DNA of 64,000 nucleotides from Flavobacterium sp. (GTDB taxonomy: Bacteria; Bacteroidota; Bacteroidia; Flavobacteriales; Flavobacteriaceae). Positions 49,246 to 59,212 of this stretch are shown here, one piece after another (the first letter of the stretch is position 1; each line of letters opens with the position of its first letter). The DNA is taken from positions 1 through 64,000 of the forward strand of contig JAUVAS010000003.1 in assembly GCA_030591585.1 (NCBI GenBank), in the 5' to 3' direction. The notes below the pieces were generated by a model that was not told the origin of the DNA, did no database searches, and saw only the letters and a list, made by a program, of their open reading frames with translations. The translations under genes and the position numbers were made by a program.

Positions 49246-50007
49246 ATGACTAAAAAAATAAGAAATGAAATCCCCCAAAGGAATAAAGTAAAGGCTAAAT
49301 TACAACAGGAAATAAACTCGATATGTCCATTTTGCGATAACGATGATGTAGGTCATTTTCAGATTCATCATATTGATAGTGACCCATTAAATAATGAAAA
49401 TTCAAACCTAATTTTATTATGCCCTTTGTGCCATTCAAAAATTACTAAAGGAGATATATCAATTGATCAAGTAATTAAAACTAAAAAACAATTAAAAAAC
49501 ATTAGTGGTAATATCAAATTCATTTCCGTTAGTGTTGATAGTAAAAATTGTGGGTGGGAACAAATTGAAAATATCCCTTACGCTTTTGAAGTAAGGAAAT
49601 TAACATCTCTTTTTCCAATATTCAATTTTAGCTTTATAAATCAATCTAACAATACAGTCTTACTAACTAATATTATTATTAAGACAAAACGATTACCCGC
49701 TGGTCTTTCAGGCCCCAATATTCCCCTTCCAAATATCTTGAGGCCGATTGTAAAGTATAAAATTAAATTACCTGAAGATGGAAAAGTTACAAATACTATG
49801 ATTTTAGAAGAACTAGAAATACCTCAAGGAAGAGCATTTAAATTCCAAGTTGAATTATATGATGTTTCAATGGAGAGATTTAAACCTCCTTTTAATAAAT
49901 TTATTTTAAGTTTAAAGTTCGGATTTAATAATGACTTCAATATTGATATCCCAAATATTTTATTAAACTCTAGAAGGGATAATTTACAACACGTTTCTAT
50001 TAGTTAA
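49246..50007 (+). CDS. HNH endonuclease-domain protein
   Basis: CPFCDNDDVGHFQIHHIDSDPLNNENSNLILLCPLCHSKITKG. Confidence 0.8.
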   Translation: MTKKIRNEIPQRNKVKAKLQQEINSICPFCDNDDVGHFQIHHIDSDPLNNENSNLILLCPLCHSKITKGDISIDQVIKTKKQLKNISGNIKFISVSVDSKNCGWEQIENIPYAFEVRKLTSLFPIFNFSFINQSNNTVLLTNIIIKTKRLPAGLSGPNIPLPNILRPIVKYKIKLPEDGKVTNTMILEELEIPQGRAFKFQVELYDVSMERFKPPFNKFILSLKFGFNNDFNIDIPNILLNSRRDNLQHVSIS

Positions 50008-50172
50008 TTATTGTTTTATTTATTCGAAGAAAATAATGTCTTATGATCTCTTGATTTAATAACACATTGACCATAATAGAAGTTTTTTTAACTATTTTTT
50101 TTTATTTTATAAAATTATTGTTTACTCATTTATAAATTAATTATCTACTTTAGATGTCTATTTTAGACGCCA

Positions 50173-53100
50173 ATGATATACTTCCATTTATGCCAAAATT
50201 TTATTAATAAATCTAACAGAGAGGTAGATTCTTTTGTTAAAAAATTTATTATTGAAAATAAAAATAGAAAATCTGTAAAAGGTCTTGGAAAGGTAACACC
50301 ATTTAATGGCGGAATCTATATTATTAATTTTAAAAAACCTTATTACGGAAACATAGTGCTTCAAGAAAAACATCTTGAATTTGAAAAAAAAGAGCATACT
50401 GTTTACTTTATCCGGAGTTTTTTTAAAGAAAACCTTCAGGAATTTGTTGAAGTTAGAAGCGGAAGATGGCTAAACTACAACCCCTTAGAGGAGTATGAAT
50501 TACTGGCTTTTAAAGAAGTGCTTAAGAACAAAAAAGACAATACGGTTTCTTTAGAAAAACCCCCAAATGATTTAATTGATTGGCAAAAAAACTATGAACT
50601 TAAAGTTGATTATAATATTTATGAAACTGAAAATTGGGTAAAATTTGCTTTAGACAATTCAATTGACTCAGGAATGAAATTAGATGAGGTTAAGGTTTTT
50701 AGACTTGCTCTCTTGGAAATAATAAACGAAAATTCAACCTCAATTGAAATTCTTAAAAAGGAACAAAATTACCAAACCATCTCTTCTGTTTTTAATGAAG
50801 AAATTGGCGTGATTTATAATAAAATAAATGTTGAGGGTAAGACAATTTTCCAATTAATTGATGGTGCCAATATTAAATCACAAAAAGAAAATTGGAATAT
50901 TATTAAAAGCAATAACTACAACTTTAATAATCAATTAAACACAATAAATGACATTAGTAGAATGTCTGTAAAAGCCTATCCTAACTGGTCATTAAACAAT
51001 GCTGATTTATGGGCCAAAGTTCAAAAAAATGGTCAATATGGTAATTTATCTTTGTTACCCGAACAGACTAATTTTCTTAAGAATTTCAAATTTCCAAAAT
51101 ATATTAACGGTCAAGCAGGAAGTGGAAAATCTACAATGTTATATTATCTTTTTTCTAACATTTATTATTATAAATTTATTAATGAAATAAAGGGAGATAT
51201 TGTTTTTCTAACTGAAAACGAAAAATTATTAGAACACACACAAGGCTCTGTAGTTGACTTATTGTACAATAACCCTGAATTTGACATGTCTTCAGAGCCT
51301 GAGGCTATTGCAGATGCTGATAATCATTTCCATCCATTCAAGGAGTTTTTATTAAGTTTTTTACCCGATGGTTGTTCAGAATTTGATTCTAATAAGTATT
51401 TAAACTTTTCAAAATTTAAATTACTTTATGAAGAATCAAATATTCCTGAACATATTATATCTAATTTTTCTGCGGAATTGGTTTGGTTTACATTAACAAC
51501 TTATGTTAAAGGGAATAGTCTAGATTATAATATTACAAGTGATAATTATGAAGATAAAATGCCTAAAAAAGGGAAAGAGCTTATCTCTAAAGAAGATTTA
51601 AAAAAAATGGAGAAAGTTGTCATCAATCCTTTCTATAATAAATTAATGGAAGAAGGATACTGGGACAAAATCAAACTTATCCAATATTTAAATGAGAATG
51701 TAGAAATTGATAAAAAATTTGAAGTTATATTTTGTGATGAAGCCCAAGATTTTTCTAAAGTTGAATTGAGATTTATCATACAATTGTCCTCTTATAACGA
51801 TTTTGACCTTTCTGACGTTGAACAATTTCCAATTGTATTTGCTGGAGATGCACATCAAACAGTTAACCCTACAGGGTTTCGTTCAGAAGTTTTAACATCA
51901 ATGATTTACGAAGAATTATCTGATAAGGAAAATAACTATAATTTAGATTCAAGTAAACTTGAATTCACTCCCCAGTTCAATTATAGATCCTCTCAAACTA
52001 TTGTTAACTTATCTAATGCAATTCAATTCCATAGAAAAGAAAAATTAAATGCCGATATAAAAAACCCTCAAATATCTAAAAGACCCTTATTAAATCGATT
52101 TGAACACCTAAATGTATTTGTGAGCTTTGATACTTTTAAGGAAAACCAAGTTTTACAAAACAAAATTGGATATAAAACAATAATAGTCCCTGTAAATAAT
52201 GAGGAAATAACTGAATACAAAAAGAAAAATAAAATATTAGAAAAATACAATAATATTATTTCAGCAGTAGATGCTAAGGGGTTAGATTTTAATGAGGTTG
52301 CGCTTTATGGGTTTGGAGAGCATCGAATTTTTAACAAAAATATTGGGACATATGAAAAGAGATTCTTTTTTAACAAACTATACGTTGCTATAACTAGGGC
52401 TCAAGCAGAGCTTGTAATTATAGATAGTGAAAAGTCTAAATCTGAGTTTTGGGAGCCAATAGTTGAAAATTATTTAAAGTCTAAATGGTGTAGAGACACT
52501 TCGCCTAAATTAAGCGAATTTGAGGATTTAATTATCTTTGATTCAAATGAAGTAATTTTAAGTTCAGAGAATGTATTAGAAAATGATGCTATAAGACAAA
52601 AAGAGCATGGAATCCTAGAAAAAAATATACCTTTACTTTCCATCGCTGCGAACCATTTTCTTAAACTTCGGAATCAAAAAGAATATTATTTATGTCTAGG
52701 TACTATCGAAGAAATTAAAGAAAACTGGGGCAAGGCTTCAGAGTTTTATTCTAAAAAAATAACAGGCGATTTAGGATATTTTAATGCAATGAATGTTCTT
52801 TGGCTGGGGAAACTCTTTGAAGATTTTTTAAATCTTAATGAAAAGAATTTATACAATTCAAATAGCAACGATATTCATGTAAAAATCATTATCTCCAAAT
52901 TATTTAGAGATGGTGAATTATCATTTTCTGATTTAAAAATATTGTCAGAGAAATCAAATGTCTTAAGAAGGGTAATAACTATAATTAGTTGGAGGAAAGA
53001 TGTTATTAATGAGTTTATTTCATTTCTAAATAGCACGAGTGATGATGATGAAATTCTAATATTATGCGATTTATTAGAAGAAATTTGCAGTAAAAACAAC

Positions 53101-54738
53101 GAAGGCGATGCATTGCTAAAAGTAAGTGACAAATACTACAGTCTAGGTAAATATCAAAATGTTATCAGCTTACTTGAGTCATTATCAATTGAAGATAAAA
53201 CTTATTATAAATCAAAACTCCAATTAGCTAAAAGAAAAGAAAATATTGAGGAAATAATTATTTATTCTGGACATTTAGCAATTCAATCAAAAAACCCTAA
53301 AAAATACATCTCTTGCATATTAGAGAACTATTCACTTAAATCAAATAAAGGATTAAATATTAATAACATTTATTATGATTTATATGGATATCTAGCTCAT
53401 ATTTACTCACAATCGCAACACTCAAAAATTATAGAGCTATCTAAAAAAGTAGAAAAATCCTTTGATGATAGCAAAAGGAATATCGCATTAGCAAATGCTT
53501 ATTATTTTTTATTATCACGCGGAACCAACAACTCAACATTTAACTTCTGTTTAGAAAGGTGGGTTAAGAGTTTATCTAAAGAAGGCGTAAGTATTAAAAA
53601 AATTAATAATCTATATAAAAGTTTAATTACATCATTGAATAATGATAAACTAGAATACATAGCTTTCACAAAGAAGGAGATTGATTTAATTAAAACAATT
53701 CCAACAGAAATTAAAAGGAAAACACCTAATCATTTTGAGAATTTGGACATCATCAATTTTAGGAAATTTAAAAATCTAGAAATTAGAAATTTAGGGTTAG
53801 TGAATTTAGTTGTTGGTGATAATAATATAGGTAAGACATCATTTCTTGAATCTTTACTATTTACAAATGACAAAAAGACTTTAATTAAAAGGCTTGCTTA
53901 TGCATATATAGATAGAGCAAATATTTCTCCAGAAAAGCACACAACTTCTGATGGAGTTAACTTATTTTATTCCTTAAATAAAACCTTTTTAAAAGAATAT
54001 ATTAATTGCAATTCTAAAGACGATATTATTAGTTATAAAATTTACGATAAAAGAGAAACTTGGAATTTTAATTTGAATTTTTTCAATGAGATTAACAATA
54101 ATGATAGCCTTTTACTGAATTTTGAAAAATTGGATTTTAATATTTTGAAAAATCTTTCATATGAAGATGGTATAAGTTTACCATATATGCCTTTTGGAAA
54201 AGGATTTGGCTTAGAATTGGCTTCTGTATATGATTCAAAAATCCGACCCGATAGAGATTTAGAAAAACACTTTTTAAACCATTTAAAAACATTTATCCCA
54301 AAAATAAAACAAATATTTATTAATTCCGAAGGTAATATTGATATTAGAGATGATGAATATTCTGAAGACAGACCATTAAGTCAATATGGGGATGGAGCAA
54401 ATAAATTATTTAGAATACTATTATTATTAACTATTCATAAAGGAAAAACCTTATTGATTGATGAAATTGATGCAGGTATTCATTATACTAGATTTAAAGA
54501 GTTTTGGAGAATTTTATTACGTATCTCAAAAGTTGATAATACCCAATTAGTAGTTACAACACATAATGAAGAATGTATAAAATACTTTAATGATGTTTTA
54601 AATGAACAGGAGTTTGGTGAAAATTATCAAAAAATCTCAAGAGTTGTTCAAATGAAAAAAGTAAATGAGCTTAAAATACGTTCATTCGAATATGAAAGTT
54701 TTAATCTTGCAATGGAGGATAGTTTTGAATTAAGATAA
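50173..54738 (+). CDS. Fusion: UvrD-like SF1 helicase + helical linker + OLD/RecF-type AAA ATPase (1521 aa)
   Basis: GQAGSGKSTML, VIFCDEAQDFS, FAGDAHQTVNP, FNYRSSQTIVNL, DAKGLDFNEVALYG, KLYVAITRAQAELVI; then NFRKFKNLEIRNLGLVNLVVGDNNIGKTSFLESL, SQYGDGANKLFRILL, KTLLIDEIDAGIHY, QLVVTTHNEE. Confidence 0.85.
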   Translation: MIYFHLCQNFINKSNREVDSFVKKFIIENKNRKSVKGLGKVTPFNGGIYIINFKKPYYGNIVLQEKHLEFEKKEHTVYFIRSFFKENLQEFVEVRSGRWLNYNPLEEYELLAFKEVLKNKKDNTVSLEKPPNDLIDWQKNYELKVDYNIYETENWVKFALDNSIDSGMKLDEVKVFRLALLEIINENSTSIEILKKEQNYQTISSVFNEEIGVIYNKINVEGKTIFQLIDGANIKSQKENWNIIKSNNYNFNNQLNTINDISRMSVKAYPNWSLNNADLWAKVQKNGQYGNLSLLPEQTNFLKNFKFPKYINGQAGSGKSTMLYYLFSNIYYYKFINEIKGDIVFLTENEKLLEHTQGSVVDLLYNNPEFDMSSEPEAIADADNHFHPFKEFLLSFLPDGCSEFDSNKYLNFSKFKLLYEESNIPEHIISNFSAELVWFTLTTYVKGNSLDYNITSDNYEDKMPKKGKELISKEDLKKMEKVVINPFYNKLMEEGYWDKIKLIQYLNENVEIDKKFEVIFCDEAQDFSKVELRFIIQLSSYNDFDLSDVEQFPIVFAGDAHQTVNPTGFRSEVLTSMIYEELSDKENNYNLDSSKLEFTPQFNYRSSQTIVNLSNAIQFHRKEKLNADIKNPQISKRPLLNRFEHLNVFVSFDTFKENQVLQNKIGYKTIIVPVNNEEITEYKKKNKILEKYNNIISAVDAKGLDFNEVALYGFGEHRIFNKNIGTYEKRFFFNKLYVAITRAQAELVIIDSEKSKSEFWEPIVENYLKSKWCRDTSPKLSEFEDLIIFDSNEVILSSENVLENDAIRQKEHGILEKNIPLLSIAANHFLKLRNQKEYYLCLGTIEEIKENWGKASEFYSKKITGDLGYFNAMNVLWLGKLFEDFLNLNEKNLYNSNSNDIHVKIIISKLFRDGELSFSDLKILSEKSNVLRRVITIISWRKDVINEFISFLNSTSDDDEILILCDLLEEICSKNNEGDALLKVSDKYYSLGKYQNVISLLESLSIEDKTYYKSKLQLAKRKENIEEIIIYSGHLAIQSKNPKKYISCILENYSLKSNKGLNINNIYYDLYGYLAHIYSQSQHSKIIELSKKVEKSFDDSKRNIALANAYYFLLSRGTNNSTFNFCLERWVKSLSKEGVSIKKINNLYKSLITSLNNDKLEYIAFTKKEIDLIKTIPTEIKRKTPNHFENLDIINFRKFKNLEIRNLGLVNLVVGDNNIGKTSFLESLLFTNDKKTLIKRLAYAYIDRANISPEKHTTSDGVNLFYSLNKTFLKEYINCNSKDDIISYKIYDKRETWNFNLNFFNEINNNDSLLLNFEKLDFNILKNLSYEDGISLPYMPFGKGFGLELASVYDSKIRPDRDLEKHFLNHLKTFIPKIKQIFINSEGNIDIRDDEYSEDRPLSQYGDGANKLFRILLLLTIHKGKTLLIDEIDAGIHYTRFKEFWRILLRISKVDNTQLVVTTHNEECIKYFNDVLNEQEFGENYQKISRVVQMKKVNELKIRSFEYESFNLAMEDSFELR

Positions 54739-54749
54739 TAGGTTCTGAT

Positions 54750-55400
54750 ATGATTAAAATTTTTTGTGAGGGCATTACTGACCAAGTATTTATTGCTGAT
54801 TGTATAGAACATTTTTATAATATTACCTTTCAACGTGAGACTAAACATAATAACAAAGATAAATTAGATATATTAATTGCAAACCAAATTCAAATAGTAG
54901 AAATTGGAGGATGTTCTAAATTAAATTCTGAATTATATATTGCTGAATTAGTAGATAATCATGAAAAAGGTGGAAGGAATATCGTGATTTTTGATGCTGA
55001 TTATAATGAAAAACCTAATGGCAACAAAGGTTATAAATCTTGTAAGCAAAAGCTTGAGGATATTATCAGAAATAAGAAATTAAAATTTGATTATTATATA
55101 TGGCCAGACAACAAAAATGATGGTGAAATAGAAAACTTATTAAGAACATTAATTCCTCTTGACAAAGAGTGTATTTATAATTGTATTGATTCTCATCAAA
55201 CCTGTTTAAATGGATTACCTTTAAATAATCTTAAAATTTCTGAATTAAAAGAACGGGTTGGATATTATCTTTATACATGTAATTTAAAATCACGACCTAA
55301 AGAAAGAGATTATAAAAATATAGAATATTGGGATTTAGACGAATCTAAAAGTGATAGCTTAAAGCTTTTTAAAACTTTTATAGATACACTTGGATTATAG
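54750..55400 (+). CDS. TOPRIM-domain (DUF3226/OLD-nuclease-like) protein
   Basis: IKIFCEGITDQVFIADCI; NIVIFDADYNE; YYIWPDNKNDGEIENLLRTLI; 12 nt after the ATPase stop. Confidence 0.65.
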   Translation: MIKIFCEGITDQVFIADCIEHFYNITFQRETKHNNKDKLDILIANQIQIVEIGGCSKLNSELYIAELVDNHEKGGRNIVIFDADYNEKPNGNKGYKSCKQKLEDIIRNKKLKFDYYIWPDNKNDGEIENLLRTLIPLDKECIYNCIDSHQTCLNGLPLNNLKISELKERVGYYLYTCNLKSRPKERDYKNIEYWDLDESKSDSLKLFKTFIDTLGL

Positions 55401-55483
55401 TCAAAGCTACTCCAAGATTAATATATTATTCTAATAATGCTCAAAAGATATAGATAATTACTATCCTTTATAAAAACTACAAA

Positions 55484-55873
55484 CTATTTCTTTTTTACTC
55501 TCTCCAGTTCTGCTAATCTGTTTTTCATTTTCATTTCTAATAAGCCAACCAGTCTGTTTTTCTCTAAATAACTCTCTAAGATAGCTTCAATGATTTTTTG
55601 ATCATATTCCCCTAAAGATTCTATTCTATCGAGTTTCTCTTTTAATGATACATTATCACTATTTGGATCTGAAAATAGCTCTGAAGGACTTATACTTAGG
55701 CCTTTGGCTATCTTTTCTACAGAACCGAGTCCTGGCTCCACTTTCCCATTTTCTATTCGACTAAGGGTAGTCTGTCTAATCCCTGCATTTTCAGCTAAAT
55801 CAAGTTGTGACAATCCTTTTAATGCCCGGAAGTGTTTTATATTATTACAGAAGATTTCTTGCAGTTCTGCCAT
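55484..55873 (-). CDS. XRE-family HTH regulator
   Basis: LKGLSQLDLAENAGIRQTTLSRIENGKVEPGLGSVEKIAKGL. Confidence 0.85.
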   Translation of the reverse strand: MAELQEIFCNNIKHFRALKGLSQLDLAENAGIRQTTLSRIENGKVEPGLGSVEKIAKGLSISPSELFSDPNSDNVSLKEKLDRIESLGEYDQKIIEAILESYLEKNRLVGLLEMKMKNRLAELERVKKK

Positions 55874-55980
55874 ATCTATTTTCTTTGTTATGCCAAATAT
55901 AAGGTAATATATTTAACATTATGTGTTTTTGGTATATTTTGTTGTTTATATTACTTATTAAGCATATATTTGTAATCATT

Positions 55981-56121
55981 ATGCTCAACAACACATCTTT
56001 TAGCGCATCTAAAGATACTAAATATTCTGATTTACAACTTCGGAATATTAGAAAACGTCTATTGTTTTATGCGGTATTAGAATATGAACGCTACTTATCT
56101 TCTATATGCCCAACGCAATAA
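55981..56121 (+). CDS. 46-aa protein coupled to the serine recombinase
   Basis: MLNNTSFSASKDTKYSDLQLRNIRKRLLFYAVLEYERYLSSICPTQ, overlaps recombinase start by 16 nt. Confidence 0.45.
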   Translation: MLNNTSFSASKDTKYSDLQLRNIRKRLLFYAVLEYERYLSSICPTQ

Positions 56122-57659
56122 TATATACTCGAGTCTCTACGGATGAACAAGCTAATAAAGGGTATAGTCTTCCTCATCAAAAAAGTGTTCTCGAAATGTA
56201 TTGCCAACATAAAGGTATTAACATACTTCGTCATTATAGAGAAGACTTTTCTGCTAAGAATTTTAATCGTCCTGCATTTAATGAATTGGCAGCTTATATA
56301 AAGGTAAATCGCAAGTCTGTTGATTGTCTTCTTTTTACTCGATGGGATAGATTCAGTAGAAATCAGGAAGAAGCTTATCGAATTATTCGGGAGTTTAGAA
56401 ACTTGGGTGTTGAAGTTAATGCTATTGAGCAGCCCCTTGATTTATCTCAACCAGATTCTAAAGTAATGCTCGCAGTCTATTTAGTTATACCAGAGGTAGA
56501 GAATGATAAAAATAGTATTCGTACTAAAGAAGGATTACGAAGAGCTATGAAAGAAGGTTGTTTTGTAGGCTTAGCTCCTCGTGGTTATGTTAATGCTAGA
56601 AATGGGGAAGGGAAGTCTACTTTAGCAATCAAAGAAGTTGTTGGAGCTGTTATTAGAAAAGCATTTATTGATTATTCTAAAGGTGTTCTTTCTTCAGAAG
56701 AAGTTCGAATGAAATATTTTCACAATGGTTTAAAGGTTTGTAAACAAACAATGCTTAATATTTTAAGGAATCCTGTTTACAATGGCAAGATACTTATCAA
56801 AGAATGGAAGAAAGAAGATGAGGTTATTGTAGAAGGGCTTCATCCTCCTATTATTGATGAAGAAACTTTTGATACTGTGCAAAGGCTTATATCTGGGAAA
56901 GTACAACCAAAAGTTCACAAATATTCTGAAATAGATGAGAGGCTTCCATTAAGAGGTTTTTTATTATGTAAAAAATGCGGAAGGTCGCTTACAGGAAGTG
57001 CATCAAGGGGTGGAAGTGGAATTCGACACTTCTATTATCATTGCCACCCTAAATGTAAAGAACGTTATAAAGCTGATGAGGTAAATTCTCTTTTTGAAAA
57101 AGTCCTAAGTGAATTTGTTATTAAAGGTGATGTAAAGAAAATGTACCGAGATATTCTTGACACTACTTTTCACGGAGAAAGAAAAAACAGGGAACTAAGA
57201 ATTAAGCAAATTCAAAACGAAATTAATAAATTATCTGCTCGTCTAGAATCCATAGAAGATAAGTTTTTTGATGACCTTATTGACCCTAGTACTTATAATT
57301 CTGTGAAGCGAAAAAATCAGAAAAAAATCAATGATTTAAAAGTAGAACTTACCAGTATTAAAAGCCTAAAAAAAGACGTTGAAGATTATCTGAAAATTGG
57401 AATATCCTTTCTTCACGGTATTGATAAATTATACAAAAGTTCAGACGCTCGCTATAAAAAAAAGATTGTCGGTTCGATATTCCCTGAAAAACTCGTCTTT
57501 TTGAAAAATAGATATCGAACCGCTTTTATCAATGAGTTCATCTCGCTAATCATTAGTAAACATAAGCCTTTCAAAAGATTGGAAATAAAAAATCCCCGCC
57601 AAAATGACGGGGAGTCTAAGAAAGCTCCTCTTCTTGGACTCGAACCAAGGACACCCTGA
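56106..57659 (+). CDS. Large serine recombinase/integrase whose 3' end reads into tRNA-Asn
   Basis: IIYTRVSTDEQANKGYSLPHQ, FTRWDRFSRNQEEAYRI, CKKCGRSLTGSAS; C-term ESKKAPLLGLEPRTP encoded antisense to the tRNA. Confidence 0.9.
   Translation: MPNAIIYTRVSTDEQANKGYSLPHQKSVLEMYCQHKGINILRHYREDFSAKNFNRPAFNELAAYIKVNRKSVDCLLFTRWDRFSRNQEEAYRIIREFRNLGVEVNAIEQPLDLSQPDSKVMLAVYLVIPEVENDKNSIRTKEGLRRAMKEGCFVGLAPRGYVNARNGEGKSTLAIKEVVGAVIRKAFIDYSKGVLSSEEVRMKYFHNGLKVCKQTMLNILRNPVYNGKILIKEWKKEDEVIVEGLHPPIIDEETFDTVQRLISGKVQPKVHKYSEIDERLPLRGFLLCKKCGRSLTGSASRGGSGIRHFYYHCHPKCKERYKADEVNSLFEKVLSEFVIKGDVKKMYRDILDTTFHGERKNRELRIKQIQNEINKLSARLESIEDKFFDDLIDPSTYNSVKRKNQKKINDLKVELTSIKSLKKDVEDYLKIGISFLHGIDKLYKSSDARYKKKIVGSIFPEKLVFLKNRYRTAFINEFISLIISKHKPFKRLEIKNPRQNDGESKKAPLLGLEPRTP
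57596..57614 (-). terminator. Terminator of tRNA-Asn, hairpin CCCCG..CGGGG
   Basis: On minus: CTCCCCGTCATTTTGGCGGGGATTTTTTATTT; lies inside the recombinase ORF. Confidence 0.65.
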
Positions 57660-57698
57660 TTAACAGTCAGGTGCTCTAACCAGCTGAGCTAAAGAGGA
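57625..57698 (-). tRNA. tRNA-Asn (GTT)
   Basis: Minus strand TCCTCTT TA GCTC AGCTGGTTA GAGC A CCTGA CTGTTAA TCAGG GTGTC CTTGG TTCGAGT CCAAG AAGAGGA G folds as a cloverleaf. Confidence 0.95.
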
Positions 57699-57821
57699 AT
57701 TTATCTTTGTGTATTTTAATTCTAAGAACGTAATGCTGCCTTTTTAACTTTCTATCGTTTCGTAGGCGGGTGCAAATATAAAATTAATTTTTATCTGCAA
57801 CAAACAATTTTTTATTTTTTC

Positions 57822-59147
57822 TTACTTAAATAACCATCGGTAAATATCGTTCCCGTTTGCAAACAACACCAATGAGATTAATAATATAAATCCTGCCATC
57901 TGTGCGTACTCCATCACCTTTTCGTTTGGCTTGCGCCCTGTTGCCATTTCGTATAATAAAAACACTACGTGACCTCCATCTAATGCAGGTATTGGCAAGA
58001 TATTCATAAAAGCTAATATAATCGAAATCAAAGCTGTTGTATGCCAAAAAGCTAACCAGCTCCACTCGCCAGGAAATAAATTAGCAATCGCCCCAAAGCC
58101 TCCAACTTGAGTGGCGCCTTCTTTGGTAAACACATATTTAAATTGACTTACATAATCTCTTAAAATATTGTAGCCATACATAGTTCCGCCACTTAGACTT
58201 TCCATAAAGCCATATTTCACTTCTTTATAAGCTCCTATATATTCTTTTCCGAAGTTGTTTATCCCAATAGTTCCTTCTTCCGAAGGAGTTACCAAAATAG
58301 TTTGCTGAGCTCCGTTTCTTTCAATTACAATAGTTATTTCTTTATTAGGGTTTGCTTTAATATTTTCTGAAAGCGTATTCCAATAAGGAGTGGGCATTCC
58401 ATTTATTGAAATAATTTTATCATTCACTAACAACCCCGCTTTACCTGCAGGCATCTCTGGAATAACGGTATCTAAAACGGTGGTTCTTATGGGCTGAAAT
58501 GGCTGAAGCTCTCCTGCCTTAAACATTGTCATCCCAACATCTTCAGGGACCAATAAAGTTTCTACCGACCCACCTGCATGCTGAACTGTAATTGAATTTA
58601 CATCTCTTAAAAACAAATAACGGTTTAGGTTGTTCATGTTTTCAAACGCTGCACCATTCAGTTTTAATACTTGATCTCCATCTTGAAAACCTAAATCTTT
58701 AAAGGTTTGAGATACAGAAAACCCATTAGGTAACTCATCATTGGTCACTATTTTCTGTCCAGAAAAATAAAAGATGCTAATATAAATTACAAACCCAACA
58801 ATAATATTTACGGTAACTCCTCCCAACATAATAATGAGTCGTTGCCAAGTAGGTTTTGATCTAAACTCCCAAGGCTGAGGTGGTAAAGCCATTTGTTCCT
58901 TGTCCATACTTTCATCAATCATCCCAGATATTTTTACATACCCTCCAAGTGGCAACCAACCAATTCCATAGGTGGTTTCACCAATTTTCTTTTTGAATAA
59001 AGAAAATTTTATATCAAAAAATAAGTAGAATTTCTCCACCCGAGTTTTAAATATTTTGGCAGGAATAAAATGCCCCAACTCGTGAAGAACTATCAATAAT
59101 GAAAGGCTTAATAAAAGCTGAATCGCTTTAACAGCAAATGGACTCAT
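57822..59147 (-). CDS. rseP: RIP metalloprotease RseP (site-2 protease, PDZ domains)
   Basis: LLIVLHELGHFIPAKIF, WLPLGGYVKISGM, NILPIPALDGGH. Confidence 0.93.
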   Translation of the reverse strand: MSPFAVKAIQLLLSLSLLIVLHELGHFIPAKIFKTRVEKFYLFFDIKFSLFKKKIGETTYGIGWLPLGGYVKISGMIDESMDKEQMALPPQPWEFRSKPTWQRLIIMLGGVTVNIIVGFVIYISIFYFSGQKIVTNDELPNGFSVSQTFKDLGFQDGDQVLKLNGAAFENMNNLNRYLFLRDVNSITVQHAGGSVETLLVPEDVGMTMFKAGELQPFQPIRTTVLDTVIPEMPAGKAGLLVNDKIISINGMPTPYWNTLSENIKANPNKEITIVIERNGAQQTILVTPSEEGTIGINNFGKEYIGAYKEVKYGFMESLSGGTMYGYNILRDYVSQFKYVFTKEGATQVGGFGAIANLFPGEWSWLAFWHTTALISIILAFMNILPIPALDGGHVVFLLYEMATGRKPNEKVMEYAQMAGFILLISLVLFANGNDIYRWLFK

Positions 59148-59212
59148 AGTCTATAAAATTAACGTGCAAAAATAGAAAATTAATGTTATAAACAGCGCTT
59201 ACAAAAAGTTAA

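Noticed and set aside
57625-57698. Exact attL partner of the tRNA-Asn site within the window
   Set aside because: No second copy of the tRNA 3' sequence was spotted in 1-57 kb; the left end may lie outside or be too diverged to see by eye.
57826-58065. ORF inside rseP in another frame
   Set aside because: Fully contained in rseP, no independent support.
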